From the NCBI GenBank assembly GCA_050293315.1, contig JBNKMS010000031.1, positions 62,001 through 126,000 of the forward strand: a stretch of DNA of 64,000 nucleotides, given 5' to 3'. The notes under the pieces are model-generated. The model searched no databases. It was not told where the DNA came from and saw only the letters and a program-made list of their open reading frames with translations. Position 1 is the stretch's first letter. The number at the start of each line of letters is the position of its first letter. This DNA comes from CBFDBF01 sp050293315. Lineage in GTDB: Bacteria > Pseudomonadota > Gammaproteobacteria > Chromatiales > Chromatiaceae. The translations under genes were made by a program, and so were the position numbers. Positions 52,465 to 61,423 of the stretch are shown one piece after another.

Positions 52465-53637
52465 ATGAGCAGCGATCAGGAGTGGAGGCTGGCGACCAGG
52501 GCGATAAGGGAGGGAGTGAGTCGCACCCCTGAGGGGGAGCATGCAGAGCCCATATTTCCAACCTCCAGCTTTGTGTTCGACAGCGCTGCTCAGGCGGCTG
52601 CGCGCTTCTCTGGAGAAGAACCGGGTAACATCTACGCCCGCTTCACCAACCCTACTGTACGTAGCTTCGAGCAGCGCCTCGCCAGCATGGAGGGAGGTGA
52701 GAGCTGTGTAGCTACCGCATCCGGCATGGCGGCAATCCTGGCCACCTGTATGGGCGTTCTTGAGGCGGGAGACCATATAGTCTCATCCCGCAGTATCTTC
52801 GGGACCACCGCCATGCTGTTTACTAAGTACCTGGCCAAGTTCGGGATCGAAACCACCTTTGTCTCACTGCCGGACCTATCCGCCTGGGAGGGCGCTATTC
52901 GTCCAGAGACCAAGATGCTGTTTCTGGAGACCCCATCCAACCCACTAACCGAGCTGGGCGATATCGCCGCCCTGGCAAGACTTGCCAAGCAGAGTGGTGC
53001 GCTACTGGTGGTGGACAACTGTTTCTGTACCCCGGTACTCCAGCGGCCACTGGAGCAGGGTGCCGATATAGTAGTGCACTCCGCAACCAAATATCTTGAC
53101 GGGCAGGGGCGCTGTATGGGCGGTGCCGTGGTTGGCGACTCCAAGCTGGTTGGAGAGGATGTCTTCGGGGTACTGCGTACTGCAGGTCCCAGCATGAGTC
53201 CATTCAACGCCTGGGTATTTCTAAAGGGGCTGGAGACCCTGGATCTGCGGATGCGTGCCCACTCGGAGAATGCAACTGCACTGGCTACCTGGTTGAGCCA
53301 ACAGCCGGGGGTAAAACAGGTCCACTACCCAGGCCTGGAGACACATCCACAATATATATTGGCCGCAAAACAGCAGCAGCTCCCTGGCGGCATACTCTCG
53401 TTCGAGCTTGATGGAGGTAAAGAGGCCGCCTGGAAATTGATCGATGCGACCAAGCTGCTATCTATCACCGCCAATCTAGGTGATACCAGGAGCACCATCA
53501 CCCACCCCGCAACAACCACACATGGACGGCTCTCACCAGAAGAGCGTAAGCAGGCCGGTATCAGCGACGGGCTTATACGGATCTCTGTAGGGCTGGAGGA
53601 TATCAGGGATATTCAAGCGGATCTGCATATCGCCTAG
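52465..53637 (+). CDS. metZ: O-succinylhomoserine sulfhydrylase
   Basis: PLP enzyme making homocysteine directly from O-succinylhomoserine and sulfide, bypassing cystathionine. The 390 residues belong to the Cys/Met metabolism family, with the PLP lysine Lys209 in HSATKYLDGQGRCMGG. The purF-metZ neighbourhood is the one seen in Pseudomonas and relatives, which supports metZ over metB. The substrate assignment rests on this and overall similarity. Confidence 0.9.
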   Translation: MSSDQEWRLATRAIREGVSRTPEGEHAEPIFPTSSFVFDSAAQAAARFSGEEPGNIYARFTNPTVRSFEQRLASMEGGESCVATASGMAAILATCMGVLEAGDHIVSSRSIFGTTAMLFTKYLAKFGIETTFVSLPDLSAWEGAIRPETKMLFLETPSNPLTELGDIAALARLAKQSGALLVVDNCFCTPVLQRPLEQGADIVVHSATKYLDGQGRCMGGAVVGDSKLVGEDVFGVLRTAGPSMSPFNAWVFLKGLETLDLRMRAHSENATALATWLSQQPGVKQVHYPGLETHPQYILAAKQQQLPGGILSFELDGGKEAAWKLIDATKLLSITANLGDTRSTITHPATTTHGRLSPEERKQAGISDGLIRISVGLEDIRDIQADLHIA

Positions 53638-53726
53638 TTCTTCGAATCAGTATCTTCGCTCCCGCATTTGGACAATAGGAATACTGGCAGTCGTAATAAT
53701 CCAGTAAAAGGAAAAGGAATATAGAT

Positions 53727-56700
53727 ATGAATAACAATATGCGTATTCTTATTATTTCTGCAGTGCTTATGCTTGTAACCGTATGTTCTGTACTGGCAGA
53801 CATACAGAAAAATGGTTTTCCGTGGCAGGATGTATTTGATAGTTCGCAAAGCCTTAAAGGTGATGCCGCTGTAAAAATCCCTGATTCAGTTTGGTTTCAA
53901 CAGGAAAAAAAGCTGTATTCAGATTTTTTGACTGGAGAGCAGTTTGACATCCTTGTCGTCCCATTCCAGGTTCAGCACTTAGGATTTGATCGTATTGGAC
54001 GCTCAATAATGGCTGCAGAGCTTGCTTACGAAATAGCACGCCTGACAAAAATGAGAGTTCCTGATCCATATCTGGTCGCTCGAGCAATGGGCGATGGCGA
54101 ACGTCGCTATAGTTTGGATGAGACGCTAGAGTTTGCAAATCGATTAGGTGTAAGCAAGGTGGTTAGTGGTTTTGTCGGTCATGACGGAAAAGGTCGAATG
54201 AAACTGACAATCCAGATTAACAGTCGCAAACAGGGTGCATCTCAATGGTCTGATGAAAAAAATATAAAGCAGTATGACTGGAAAGATTTGGTATTTACCG
54301 ACAAGAAAATACCGATAGAGGTATTTGGGGAAATGCTTCCAGAGATACTTGAAAAGACCGGACTAGCGTCCTGGAAGCCTGTGCCAGATTATGTTGCAGC
54401 TTCTAAGCAGACGGAGATACCAACAGATCCATTACAAATATATACATTAAGCGACGGTCAAATTGTTGAAAAAGCACATTATCTGACCTTGCTTGGTTTG
54501 TTGTCACCGAATGCGTCTACACGGAATGCGGAAAGGATATTCGAGCGCGTACTTGTTATGCTTGATCAACTGCAGGGTCAGTCAGAAGAGATACGGCTTT
54601 TACGTGCGAGAGCGTTATTGCATCTGCATCGACGTCCGGTTGCTTTACTTCAATTGGAAGGATTGAATAGTAATGAGGCACGTGGCCTGACTGCGATTTC
54701 GAATGGAAATCTAACGGGCCTACATGACATTATAAGAAATGTTAATTCACCCGTGCAACGTCTGTCATTGGCTATTGAAGGCAATGATCTTGCATTTAAT
54801 TATACCGGTAAGCCCTTGGAAGGGGTGTCTGCGCTTGTTGATTCACAGTTTATGGAATCGCAATCATGGGGCCCGCTGATTCAGCGGCGTCTTCGTGATC
54901 TGGATGTCTGGTCAGTTAGTGGCAACGAGGAGGTTAAGAGGCTGCTGGATGATGCTTTCCCAATAGATGGCTATGCATTGCAAGATCTTATTGCAGGACA
55001 AATAGTAATCGGTAATGCGACTGAGTATTATCTTAATGTTGCTCTGTCGCCAATAAGGCATTTGCGCAAGATCCTTGCAGGATCAAATAATACAGATTGT
55101 TGCCCGCGTACGGCCGGTGTTACAGGATGCTGGGATTATATGGATTTGTTGGAGGCGTTATCTACATCAAATCTGCTGAAGGATGTAAGGAAAAAGGCAT
55201 TTGTGTTGAGTAAATACAGTATCGCCAGGCAAGCGCTAGATAAATACGATGTGATATACGCTGGTCATCCAGAATTTGCTTTGCAAAGGGCTTATATTGC
55301 TGCGGAGCAAATGAAAGATGCAAAACCAGGAGAGTCAGATGTATTTCTTCAGGAACGAAGGAAGAATGCAACATTGGCGGCATATTACGAGCATGGGCAG
55401 TCAAGGGTATCAGAGAAAGCGATCAAACATATGGGATTGGGGTCATCGGAGTATTCTCTATTCCAAGGAGCGTATTTACTGGATTTTCCCATGCGCAAAT
55501 ATTGGGACCTGTATGGCCCAAAAACTTTTGGGAATGGTCCAAATGGCAACCCGTATTATCAGAATGTGATGAGTTCATTGCGATACAGTAATGATGATCC
55601 ATCTCCTGCGCTTGAATTAATTAAATATTTTGTTAAGGAAGATTATGCCTCTGAAATACGTGATGAAATATCAGGCCGCTTTGCCGGTAATGCTGGGCTT
55701 ACCTTAGAACTGGAGCGGTTTCTAAGTGCGGATGAAGGGTCTGATCCGGAAGAACAGATTCTGCGGCAACACATAAAATCAGAGCCAGCGGTATGGGAAT
55801 ACTACGAAGAGCTCGGGACTCTGTTAATAGAGAAGCATGGTGACTACGCCCAGGCTGCGAAGATATTTATGAGTTTTCCAGGCTTCGCTGATCCAATATC
55901 TAATAATAGTGTTGAGTTGGCGAATAGGGCGTATAGAGTCGGCTCAGCATTACTCCAGAGGGGAGAGCCAGAATTGGCCAAGCCGCTGTATGAATTGGCT
56001 GCATCTTATGATAATGGTTCAGCAGCTAGTATGTATAGTGCATATTATATTGCTCTGCTCGGACATCAATATAAGCAAGCAGTCAATATCGCACTGCAAA
56101 TAGCACAACGATATGATAGTGCTAATGCATATCGTGATTACTTGAGCCTGCTTCATGTCCTTGATCACTCTGAGGAGGCATGGTCAGGATTTATGCAGCT
56201 GCACAATCATTATAAAACCCCCCAGGTGTGGATGTCTGCATACGTTGGTCATCGAGTAAATGCAAAAAATACTACTGAACTGAAAAAGTGGTTATTAAGC
56301 GATATTATACGCAACTCAGCAAATGGAGATTTTAGATTTGCTGCATGGTACACAGTGCTTTGGAATCTAACAGATCGTGCACCTAATGACGATCTAGCTT
56401 CTCTTATATTGTCGCTTGAAGGTCCGTCGGAGTACTTTCTCGGTGCAAATGGAATCTCAGTTCTAAAACCAGTGCCAGAATATGGTCCTGGATATACCGA
56501 ATCGATTCGTCGTTCTGCATTTCGTTCAACCGAGCGTCCAAAAGGTAAGTCCGGGGCAAAGGTAGAGTCGGAACTAGTGCTGTTTGCCAAAGCTGTCAAC
56601 GCGTTAAAAAAAGATGACTTTAAAGATTCGATGATGCTGTTTGATAATATGGCCTCATACTATGCTGTAGAGGATTGGAAGCTGAATTATGTGTTGCCAT

Positions 56701-57227
56701 ATTTTGCTTTTGCAAGCGCAAAATCAGGTGACCCCATAAAACTAGAAGAGTTTATCACCAAGAGATACGCAGAATCGGCAAACTTCTACAGCAATCTGTC
56801 ACTTGCTGTCTTTGCCGGATTGAATAATAGACACGATGTTGCGGAAAAGTTACTGGGTCAGGCCTTCAATCTAAAGCCACACTTAAAATCGCAGCCACTC
56901 ACCAGTGGGTATCAATACGCAGAGGCTTGTATTTGGCTGTTTGACGCGACCGGTTACGATGGATATAGGCAGCGAGCGTTACAATGGGCAAGAAAGCACC
57001 AGCAGATTCAACCCACACACCCATGGGCTTATGCGTTGGAGGCGGCATATTCCGATGATGGTGATCAACGTGTGCGTGCTACGGCCTTTACGCTATTTTT
57101 AGACAAAGAGTCAGAGTGGCTCAAGAAGGTTCCTGAATCCGTAGTACAATCCGCACGTGTGTGGCTTGAGAGTAATAATCCATTTCAGCAGTTGGATACT
57201 GCGCATGAGGAAGGCGTTAATATTTGA
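53727..57227 (+). CDS. Large exported protein of unknown function with helical-repeat look
   Basis: I do not recognise this 1166-residue protein. A signal peptide is clear (MNNNMRILIISAVLMLVTVC, cleavage after SVLA near residue 24). There is no lipobox and no second membrane span. Residues about 70-190 include a stretch (FDILVVPFQVQHLGFDRIG, then VSKVVSGFVGHDGKGRMKLT) like the N-terminal fold of periplasmic proteins that compute a stress or nucleotide response. From about 250 onward helix pairs resembling TPR/alpha-solenoid repeats prevail (AKPLYELAASYDNGSAASMY; DVAEKLLGQAFNLKPHLKSQ). A cysteine group CCPRTAGVTGC lies near residue 457. The gene is clearly richer in A and T than its neighbours, and AAGGAA precedes the ATG. 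It stands alone. Confidence 0.85.
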   Translation: MNNNMRILIISAVLMLVTVCSVLADIQKNGFPWQDVFDSSQSLKGDAAVKIPDSVWFQQEKKLYSDFLTGEQFDILVVPFQVQHLGFDRIGRSIMAAELAYEIARLTKMRVPDPYLVARAMGDGERRYSLDETLEFANRLGVSKVVSGFVGHDGKGRMKLTIQINSRKQGASQWSDEKNIKQYDWKDLVFTDKKIPIEVFGEMLPEILEKTGLASWKPVPDYVAASKQTEIPTDPLQIYTLSDGQIVEKAHYLTLLGLLSPNASTRNAERIFERVLVMLDQLQGQSEEIRLLRARALLHLHRRPVALLQLEGLNSNEARGLTAISNGNLTGLHDIIRNVNSPVQRLSLAIEGNDLAFNYTGKPLEGVSALVDSQFMESQSWGPLIQRRLRDLDVWSVSGNEEVKRLLDDAFPIDGYALQDLIAGQIVIGNATEYYLNVALSPIRHLRKILAGSNNTDCCPRTAGVTGCWDYMDLLEALSTSNLLKDVRKKAFVLSKYSIARQALDKYDVIYAGHPEFALQRAYIAAEQMKDAKPGESDVFLQERRKNATLAAYYEHGQSRVSEKAIKHMGLGSSEYSLFQGAYLLDFPMRKYWDLYGPKTFGNGPNGNPYYQNVMSSLRYSNDDPSPALELIKYFVKEDYASEIRDEISGRFAGNAGLTLELERFLSADEGSDPEEQILRQHIKSEPAVWEYYEELGTLLIEKHGDYAQAAKIFMSFPGFADPISNNSVELANRAYRVGSALLQRGEPELAKPLYELAASYDNGSAASMYSAYYIALLGHQYKQAVNIALQIAQRYDSANAYRDYLSLLHVLDHSEEAWSGFMQLHNHYKTPQVWMSAYVGHRVNAKNTTELKKWLLSDIIRNSANGDFRFAAWYTVLWNLTDRAPNDDLASLILSLEGPSEYFLGANGISVLKPVPEYGPGYTESIRRSAFRSTERPKGKSGAKVESELVLFAKAVNALKKDDFKDSMMLFDNMASYYAVEDWKLNYVLPYFAFASAKSGDPIKLEEFITKRYAESANFYSNLSLAVFAGLNNRHDVAEKLLGQAFNLKPHLKSQPLTSGYQYAEACIWLFDATGYDGYRQRALQWARKHQQIQPTHPWAYALEAAYSDDGDQRVRATAFTLFLDKESEWLKKVPESVVQSARVWLESNNPFQQLDTAHEEGVNI

Positions 57228-57465
57228 TATACACTGTTAGCGAGCCCTAAACCATATGTGGTCAGTGTAAAAGCATTTTTGCTGTATGGGGTCAGTGTAA
57301 AAACTATTAATATATTGAGATATTGGTCTCAGGTTTTACACTGACCCATATGTCATATCAGACTCTACTCTCCCAATAGCTATATTCAAAATGTCGCCGC
57401 ATCTATTACGTAGCGGTAGCGCGCCTCTTTATTCACCACCTGCCGCCAAGCCACATTGATCTGTT
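57228..57465. repeat. Repeat cluster with GGTCAGTGTAAAA units
   Basis: Two direct copies (57253-57272, CATATGTGGTCAGTGTAAAA; 57285-57303, TATGGGGTCAGTGTAAAAA) and one inverted copy (57333-57352, GTTTTACACTGACCCATATG) lie within 100 bp. Copies two and three would form a stem of about 19 bp around a 29-nt loop. Sequences of the type GGGGTCAG(A/T)GTAAAA are common at ends of REP-like and IS-related elements in gammaproteobacteria. No transposase is present. Confidence 0.8.
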
Positions 57466-57885
57466 CTATATACCGCGGTACTCGGCATCGCTGACCTTCT
57501 CTTTCCAAATCACGTTTTCACCATCTTTACTGCCGGTGATCACCAGGTGGGTCATTGCGGTATGCGGTGTTGCTCCGTGCCAGTGGTCGATATCCGCCGG
57601 GCACCAGAGGGCATCGCCCTCCTTGAACTCGATGATCTTGCCGTCCCGGGTCCCGGTAAGGGCGATCCCGGAGGTCACGACTATGTGCTGTCCCGCCGGA
57701 TGCTGGTGCCATGCGGTGCGCGCACCGGGCTGAAAGGTGACATAGGCGCCGGAGTAGTGAGCGGTCTCATTGGCAGGGAACAGCATGTCGACCTGGACTT
57801 CACCGCTGAAATACTCCTCCGGCCCCTGAAATGACTGCTGCGATCCGGCCGGGTAGAGGGTCTGGGATTCTGGTTTGTCTTGCAT
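57466..57885 (-). CDS. Cupin-domain protein
   Basis: A single-domain cupin of 139 residues. The metal-binding histidines of motif 1 are His60, His62 and His67 (WHQHPAGQH), and motif 2 has HWHG (His101, His103). Such proteins are often annotated as carboxymuconolactone-decarboxylase-linked or mandelonitrile-lyase-like cupins, but the substrate is unknown. It starts 11 bp after the stop of the dehydrogenase gene upstream in the same direction, with AGGAAGG at the junction, so the two form an operon. Confidence 0.88.
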   Translation of the reverse strand: MQDKPESQTLYPAGSQQSFQGPEEYFSGEVQVDMLFPANETAHYSGAYVTFQPGARTAWHQHPAGQHIVVTSGIALTGTRDGKIIEFKEGDALWCPADIDHWHGATPHTAMTHLVITGSKDGENVIWKEKVSDAEYRGI

Positions 57886-57896
57886 AATACACCTTC

Positions 57897-59087
57897 CTAT
57901 AACGCCGCCCGCAGCACCTCGACTATATCCTCCTCAGACATGGGCGGACGTGCGGGCAATCTGCCGTCTGCGTCGTGGATGATACGCAGGGTCTCTTTGG
58001 CGTAATCCTCTAGCTGTTTGTCATCTATCCCCAGCTCGGAGAAACGGGTCGGACAGCCGATCGACTTGAGGAACTCCTCAAAGCGGTCGATGCCCGCCAG
58101 GGCGCACTCCAGGTCGTTCGGGCCGGTGGCCGTAAGGTTGAAGATGCGCTGGGCGAACTGCACGAACTTCGAGGGATCGCTTTTTGCGGCGAAGCGCATC
58201 CAGGCCGGATTGATTATGGATAGCCCCGCGGCATGGGTGATGTCGTGGAAGGCCGAGACCGTGTGTTCAATCATGTGTACAGGGTAGCCTACGCCACCGG
58301 CACCGGACTGTATCCAGCCGTTGAGTGCTACCGTGGCCGCCCACTGCACCTGGGCGCGTGCATTCAGGTCACTACCGTCGGCGATGGCCTTAGGGCCGTA
58401 CTCCATGGCGGTCAGGATCACCCCCTCAGAGATTCGGTCCTGGATCGGGGTATCACCGGAGCCATTGAAGTAGCTCTCGGTTATATGGGTGATCAGATCG
58501 CAGACACCGTATGCGGTCTGGTCCTTGGGGACGGTAACCGTTAGCTCAGGGTCGAGCAGCGCGACCTTGGGGAACAGTAGAGGGTTCTGGATAAAGGATT
58601 TCTCCGTGGTCTCCTCGTTGGTGATCACCGCGCCACAATTCATCTCTGAGCCGGTGGCTGCCAGGGTAGGGATGGTGATCAGAGGCAGGGCCTGGGTCGG
58701 AACATAGGGTTGCGGTTGACCGTGTAGGATCATGTCCCAGGGGTCACCGTCATAGAAGACCGCCGCTGCCATCACCTTGGCCGCGTCCATGACGCTGCCG
58801 CCGCCGAGGGCGATCACCAGGTCACATCCATTCTCACGGGCGATCGCCGCGCCGCGTTTTACCGAGCTGTTCCTGGGGTTTGGTTCCACCCCATCGCATT
58901 CGAACACCGCTACCCCGGCGGCACTGAGCTCCTTGAGCGCACGGTCGAAGATACCGCTGCGCTTGACGCTGCCGCCGCCGGTTACCAGCAGGGCGCGTTG
59001 GCCGATACTGCCTGCAGTCTCACCCAGACGGGCGAGGGTGCCGGCACAAAAAATAAGGTGGGTCGGATTCTGGTATTCAAATCTCAC
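57897..59087 (-). CDS. Iron-containing alcohol dehydrogenase / aldehyde reductase (YqhD/BDH type)
   Basis: NAD(P)H-dependent reductase of aldehydes or keto compounds. The 396 residues start at GTG 59087 with a perfect AAGGAGG upstream. The NAD(P)-binding GGGSVMD lies at 95-101. Metal ligands Asp197, His201, His271 and His285 fit the iron/zinc group III pattern seen in E. coli YqhD. It is the first gene of a two-gene operon with the cupin and diverges from an AraC regulator. The setting suggests removal of reactive aldehydes, by analogy with yqhD/yqhC. Confidence 0.9.
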   Translation of the reverse strand: MRFEYQNPTHLIFCAGTLARLGETAGSIGQRALLVTGGGSVKRSGIFDRALKELSAAGVAVFECDGVEPNPRNSSVKRGAAIARENGCDLVIALGGGSVMDAAKVMAAAVFYDGDPWDMILHGQPQPYVPTQALPLITIPTLAATGSEMNCGAVITNEETTEKSFIQNPLLFPKVALLDPELTVTVPKDQTAYGVCDLITHITESYFNGSGDTPIQDRISEGVILTAMEYGPKAIADGSDLNARAQVQWAATVALNGWIQSGAGGVGYPVHMIEHTVSAFHDITHAAGLSIINPAWMRFAAKSDPSKFVQFAQRIFNLTATGPNDLECALAGIDRFEEFLKSIGCPTRFSELGIDDKQLEDYAKETLRIIHDADGRLPARPPMSEEDIVEVLRAAL

Positions 59088-59289
59088 TATTGCCTCCTTT
59101 GCTGATAGATAGCTGTTTAATGCTAGTAACTGTAGGCTTTGGCCGCGGTTATGGGTATAACGATCCTTCTTATTTTTTGCCTGATCCTACTTGAGTTAAG
59201 ATTATAGTCTTGGTCTATATGGTGTTTAACTGCTACTCTCATACTAGTGTCAATATTCCAAGGTATCACAGAAAAAATCAGGAAATACA
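59088..59289. other. Divergent regulatory region between the dehydrogenase and AraC genes
   Basis: About 200 bp, AT-rich, without a gene. It must hold the promoters for both directions and probably the AraC-type binding sites. I could not mark repeated half sites with confidence. Confidence 0.5.
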
Positions 59290-60228
59290 ATGATTAGCGA
59301 TAACATATCTACAGGTATTGAGCAGCTGGATCGGTCAGGTAACGGAGAGTTAACCCTGGCCGACACGATTGCCCAATGGACCACGGGTAAAAACAGTCTC
59401 GATACCTCTATCAAGGGACTCAGTCTGCACCGTTGGGAGACGCCAACCGAGCCTACCAGCTATATGCTCCCCCCGAGTATATGTCTGATCGGTCAGGGGC
59501 GGAAACGGTTGTTTCTTGGTGATGAGACCTATGTCTATGATGCGCATCGATTCCTTATTACATCCGTCGACCTACCGGTGGTGGCGCAGATAATAGAGGC
59601 GAGTAGTGAACGGCCGTATTTGGGACTGACTATGGAACTGGATCTGCGCATGATCGCGCAGCTGATGCTGGATAGTGACATGCCGTCATCCCGTCCAAGC
59701 AGAGACCGTCTTGGTATAGCAATTAGTGAGGTATCGCTACCACTGCTCGATGCCTTCAACCGGATGCTTGCCCTGCTGGAACATCCGGATGATATCCCCG
59801 CCCTGGCACCGCTGATCCAACAGGAGATCTTCTATCGCCTACTCATGGGAGAGCAGGGGTCGCGCCTGCGACAGATCGCCTCTGCAGAGAACCACGGCTA
59901 TCAGATAGCGCGTTCCATAGAGTGGCTTAAGAGCAACTTCGACAAACAGATAAAGATAGAGGAGTTGGCCGACAAGGCTGGTTTGAGCATCTCGGCCTTC
60001 CATAACCACTTTCGCTCCACCACCGCAATGAGTCCGCTGCAATATCAGAAGAGGATGCGCCTGAATGAGGCGCGCCGTCTGATGCTGACTCAACATATAG
60101 ATGCCTCCAGGGCCGCATACGAGGTCGGCTATGAGAGCCCTTCGCAGTTCAGCCGTGAGTACACCCGTCTGTTTGGGACCCCTCCGATGCGAGACATAAA
60201 GAAGTTGATGCAGAATGCTGCTGGTTAA
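59290..60228 (+). CDS. AraC family regulator with AraC_N domain (YqhC-like)
   Basis: The 312 residues have an N-terminal AraC_N-type domain (SLHRWETPTEPTSYMLPPSI, CLIGQGRKRLFLGDETYVYD). This is followed by two C-terminal helix-turn-helix motifs (EELADKAGLSISAFHNHFRS and AAYEVGYESPSQFSREYTRL). This domain pair is that of E. coli YqhC, which senses aldehydes and activates yqhD. Here the gene points away from a YqhD-type reductase gene across 202 bp, so control of that operon is likely. Confidence 0.9.
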   Translation: MISDNISTGIEQLDRSGNGELTLADTIAQWTTGKNSLDTSIKGLSLHRWETPTEPTSYMLPPSICLIGQGRKRLFLGDETYVYDAHRFLITSVDLPVVAQIIEASSERPYLGLTMELDLRMIAQLMLDSDMPSSRPSRDRLGIAISEVSLPLLDAFNRMLALLEHPDDIPALAPLIQQEIFYRLLMGEQGSRLRQIASAENHGYQIARSIEWLKSNFDKQIKIEELADKAGLSISAFHNHFRSTTAMSPLQYQKRMRLNEARRLMLTQHIDASRAAYEVGYESPSQFSREYTRLFGTPPMRDIKKLMQNAAG

Positions 60229-60245
60229 TTGGTAACAGCTCTCAC

Positions 60246-60599
60246 ATGGAAACGATAATAACGCGCTACTCATTCGGGGTGATGGAGATTGACGGCGAGG
60301 CCTACCGTAAAGATGTGTTCATCTTGCCCGATGGTTCTATTCACTCTCCATGGTGGCGTGCAGAGGGCCATCTATTAACGCTTGCCGATATCCAGGAGAT
60401 CTTGGCTGCAGAGCCAAAAGTACTCGTTGTAGGCACCGGCAGTTCTGGAATGATGCGGCCCGATGCCGGGTTTAAGGCAACGGTCGAGGCCAAGAATATT
60501 CAGGTGGTCATCCTGCCCACAGCGCAGGCCGTAGGTGAATTCAATAAGATGTCAGAACGTGCTGTGGGCTGTGCTGGATGTTTTCATTTGACCTGCTGA
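60246..60599 (+). CDS. Mth938-domain (DUF498) protein
   Basis: A small cytoplasmic protein of 117 residues. The beta-rich start IDGEAYRKDVFILPDG and the core LVVGTGSSGMMRP identify the Mth938 family, whose biochemical role is not established. The C-terminus CAGCFHLTC holds three cysteines, an uncommon ending. It follows the AraC gene by 17 bp in the same direction and may be cotranscribed. Confidence 0.88.
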   Translation: METIITRYSFGVMEIDGEAYRKDVFILPDGSIHSPWWRAEGHLLTLADIQEILAAEPKVLVVGTGSSGMMRPDAGFKATVEAKNIQVVILPTAQAVGEFNKMSERAVGCAGCFHLTC

Positions 60600-60659
60600 G
60601 TGGTAGGTAGAGCGATCGAGTCTGACTAGTTTGATTGTTACCAGGGTGTATAGGTGTAT

Positions 60660-60998
60660 TTATGCCTTTTTTACAAACTCTGACTTCAGTTTCATGGCGC
60701 CGATACCATCAATTTTGCAGTCAATGTCGTGGTCACCATCAACCAGACGGATGTTCTTCACCTTGGTCCCTACCTTTACAACCGAGGAAGAGCCTTTAAC
60801 CTTCAGGTCTTTTATCACAGTTACAGTATCACCATCGGCGAGTATGTTGCCGTTAGCGTCTTTGACTTCAGAAGCATCCGTTGCTGCATCAACGTCCGAT
60901 GGAGACCATTCGTGTCCGCATTCCGGACAAACATACATATCTCCATCCTGATATGTGTAGCTGGAGTCACATTTAGGGCAGTTTGGTAATTCACTCAT
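60660..60998 (-). CDS. yjdM: YjdM/PhnA family zinc-ribbon protein
   Basis: The 112 residues begin with a zinc ribbon (CPKCDSSYTYQDGDMYVCPECGHEW). The PhnA domain follows (GNILADGDTVTVIKDLKVKG, ending LKSEFVKKA). Despite the old name, the family has no proven part in phosphonate use. There is no phosphonate gene nearby. It is monocistronic. Confidence 0.93.
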   Translation of the reverse strand: MSELPNCPKCDSSYTYQDGDMYVCPECGHEWSPSDVDAATDASEVKDANGNILADGDTVTVIKDLKVKGSSSVVKVGTKVKNIRLVDGDHDIDCKIDGIGAMKLKSEFVKKA

Positions 60999-61423
60999 TA
61001 TATATTCTCAAAATAGTGCTGGTTAACCGACTTAAGAATTATACCGCAGGTTGCTGCAAGGGTACATTGGATCTAAGAGTTACCAGTGGAATAATAGGGG
61101 TAGGTAGCTTCATTTAATAAAAGTTAATTATACGATACGCACTGATATATCATTATGTGACATGCGCGAATATTGTAATATACAGCCTGCATCACAGTTG
61201 CCATTTGGTGTTAATACAGAGATGTAATCATTTTGTGGGGAGGGTATCCTACCTCTGTATTTTACCCTACATATAGTGCAGAATATCAGAGCAGCCAGCT
61301 TCGGCAATGCGTTTCCTGGGGATGGGTAGAGGCCAGGATAGGGGGGCATACCGCTATCTATTGCGGGATGGAAAACCTCATACTAACTACTGCAAGTCTA
61401 TATATAATAAAGGAATTAAAATC
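60999..61423. other. Intergenic region before the M48-pilin gene
   Basis: These 425 bp hold no ORF that I can support. An open frame continuous with the downstream gene begins at 61307, but its translation has no conserved look and ATG 61424 has its own AAGGA. The region is AT-rich up to about 61230. No clear promoter or repeat was found. Confidence 0.6.

Noticed and set aside
61307..61423. N-terminal extension of the M48-pilin gene
   Set aside because: The added 39 residues have no conserved look and ATG 61424 has a better ribosome-binding site.
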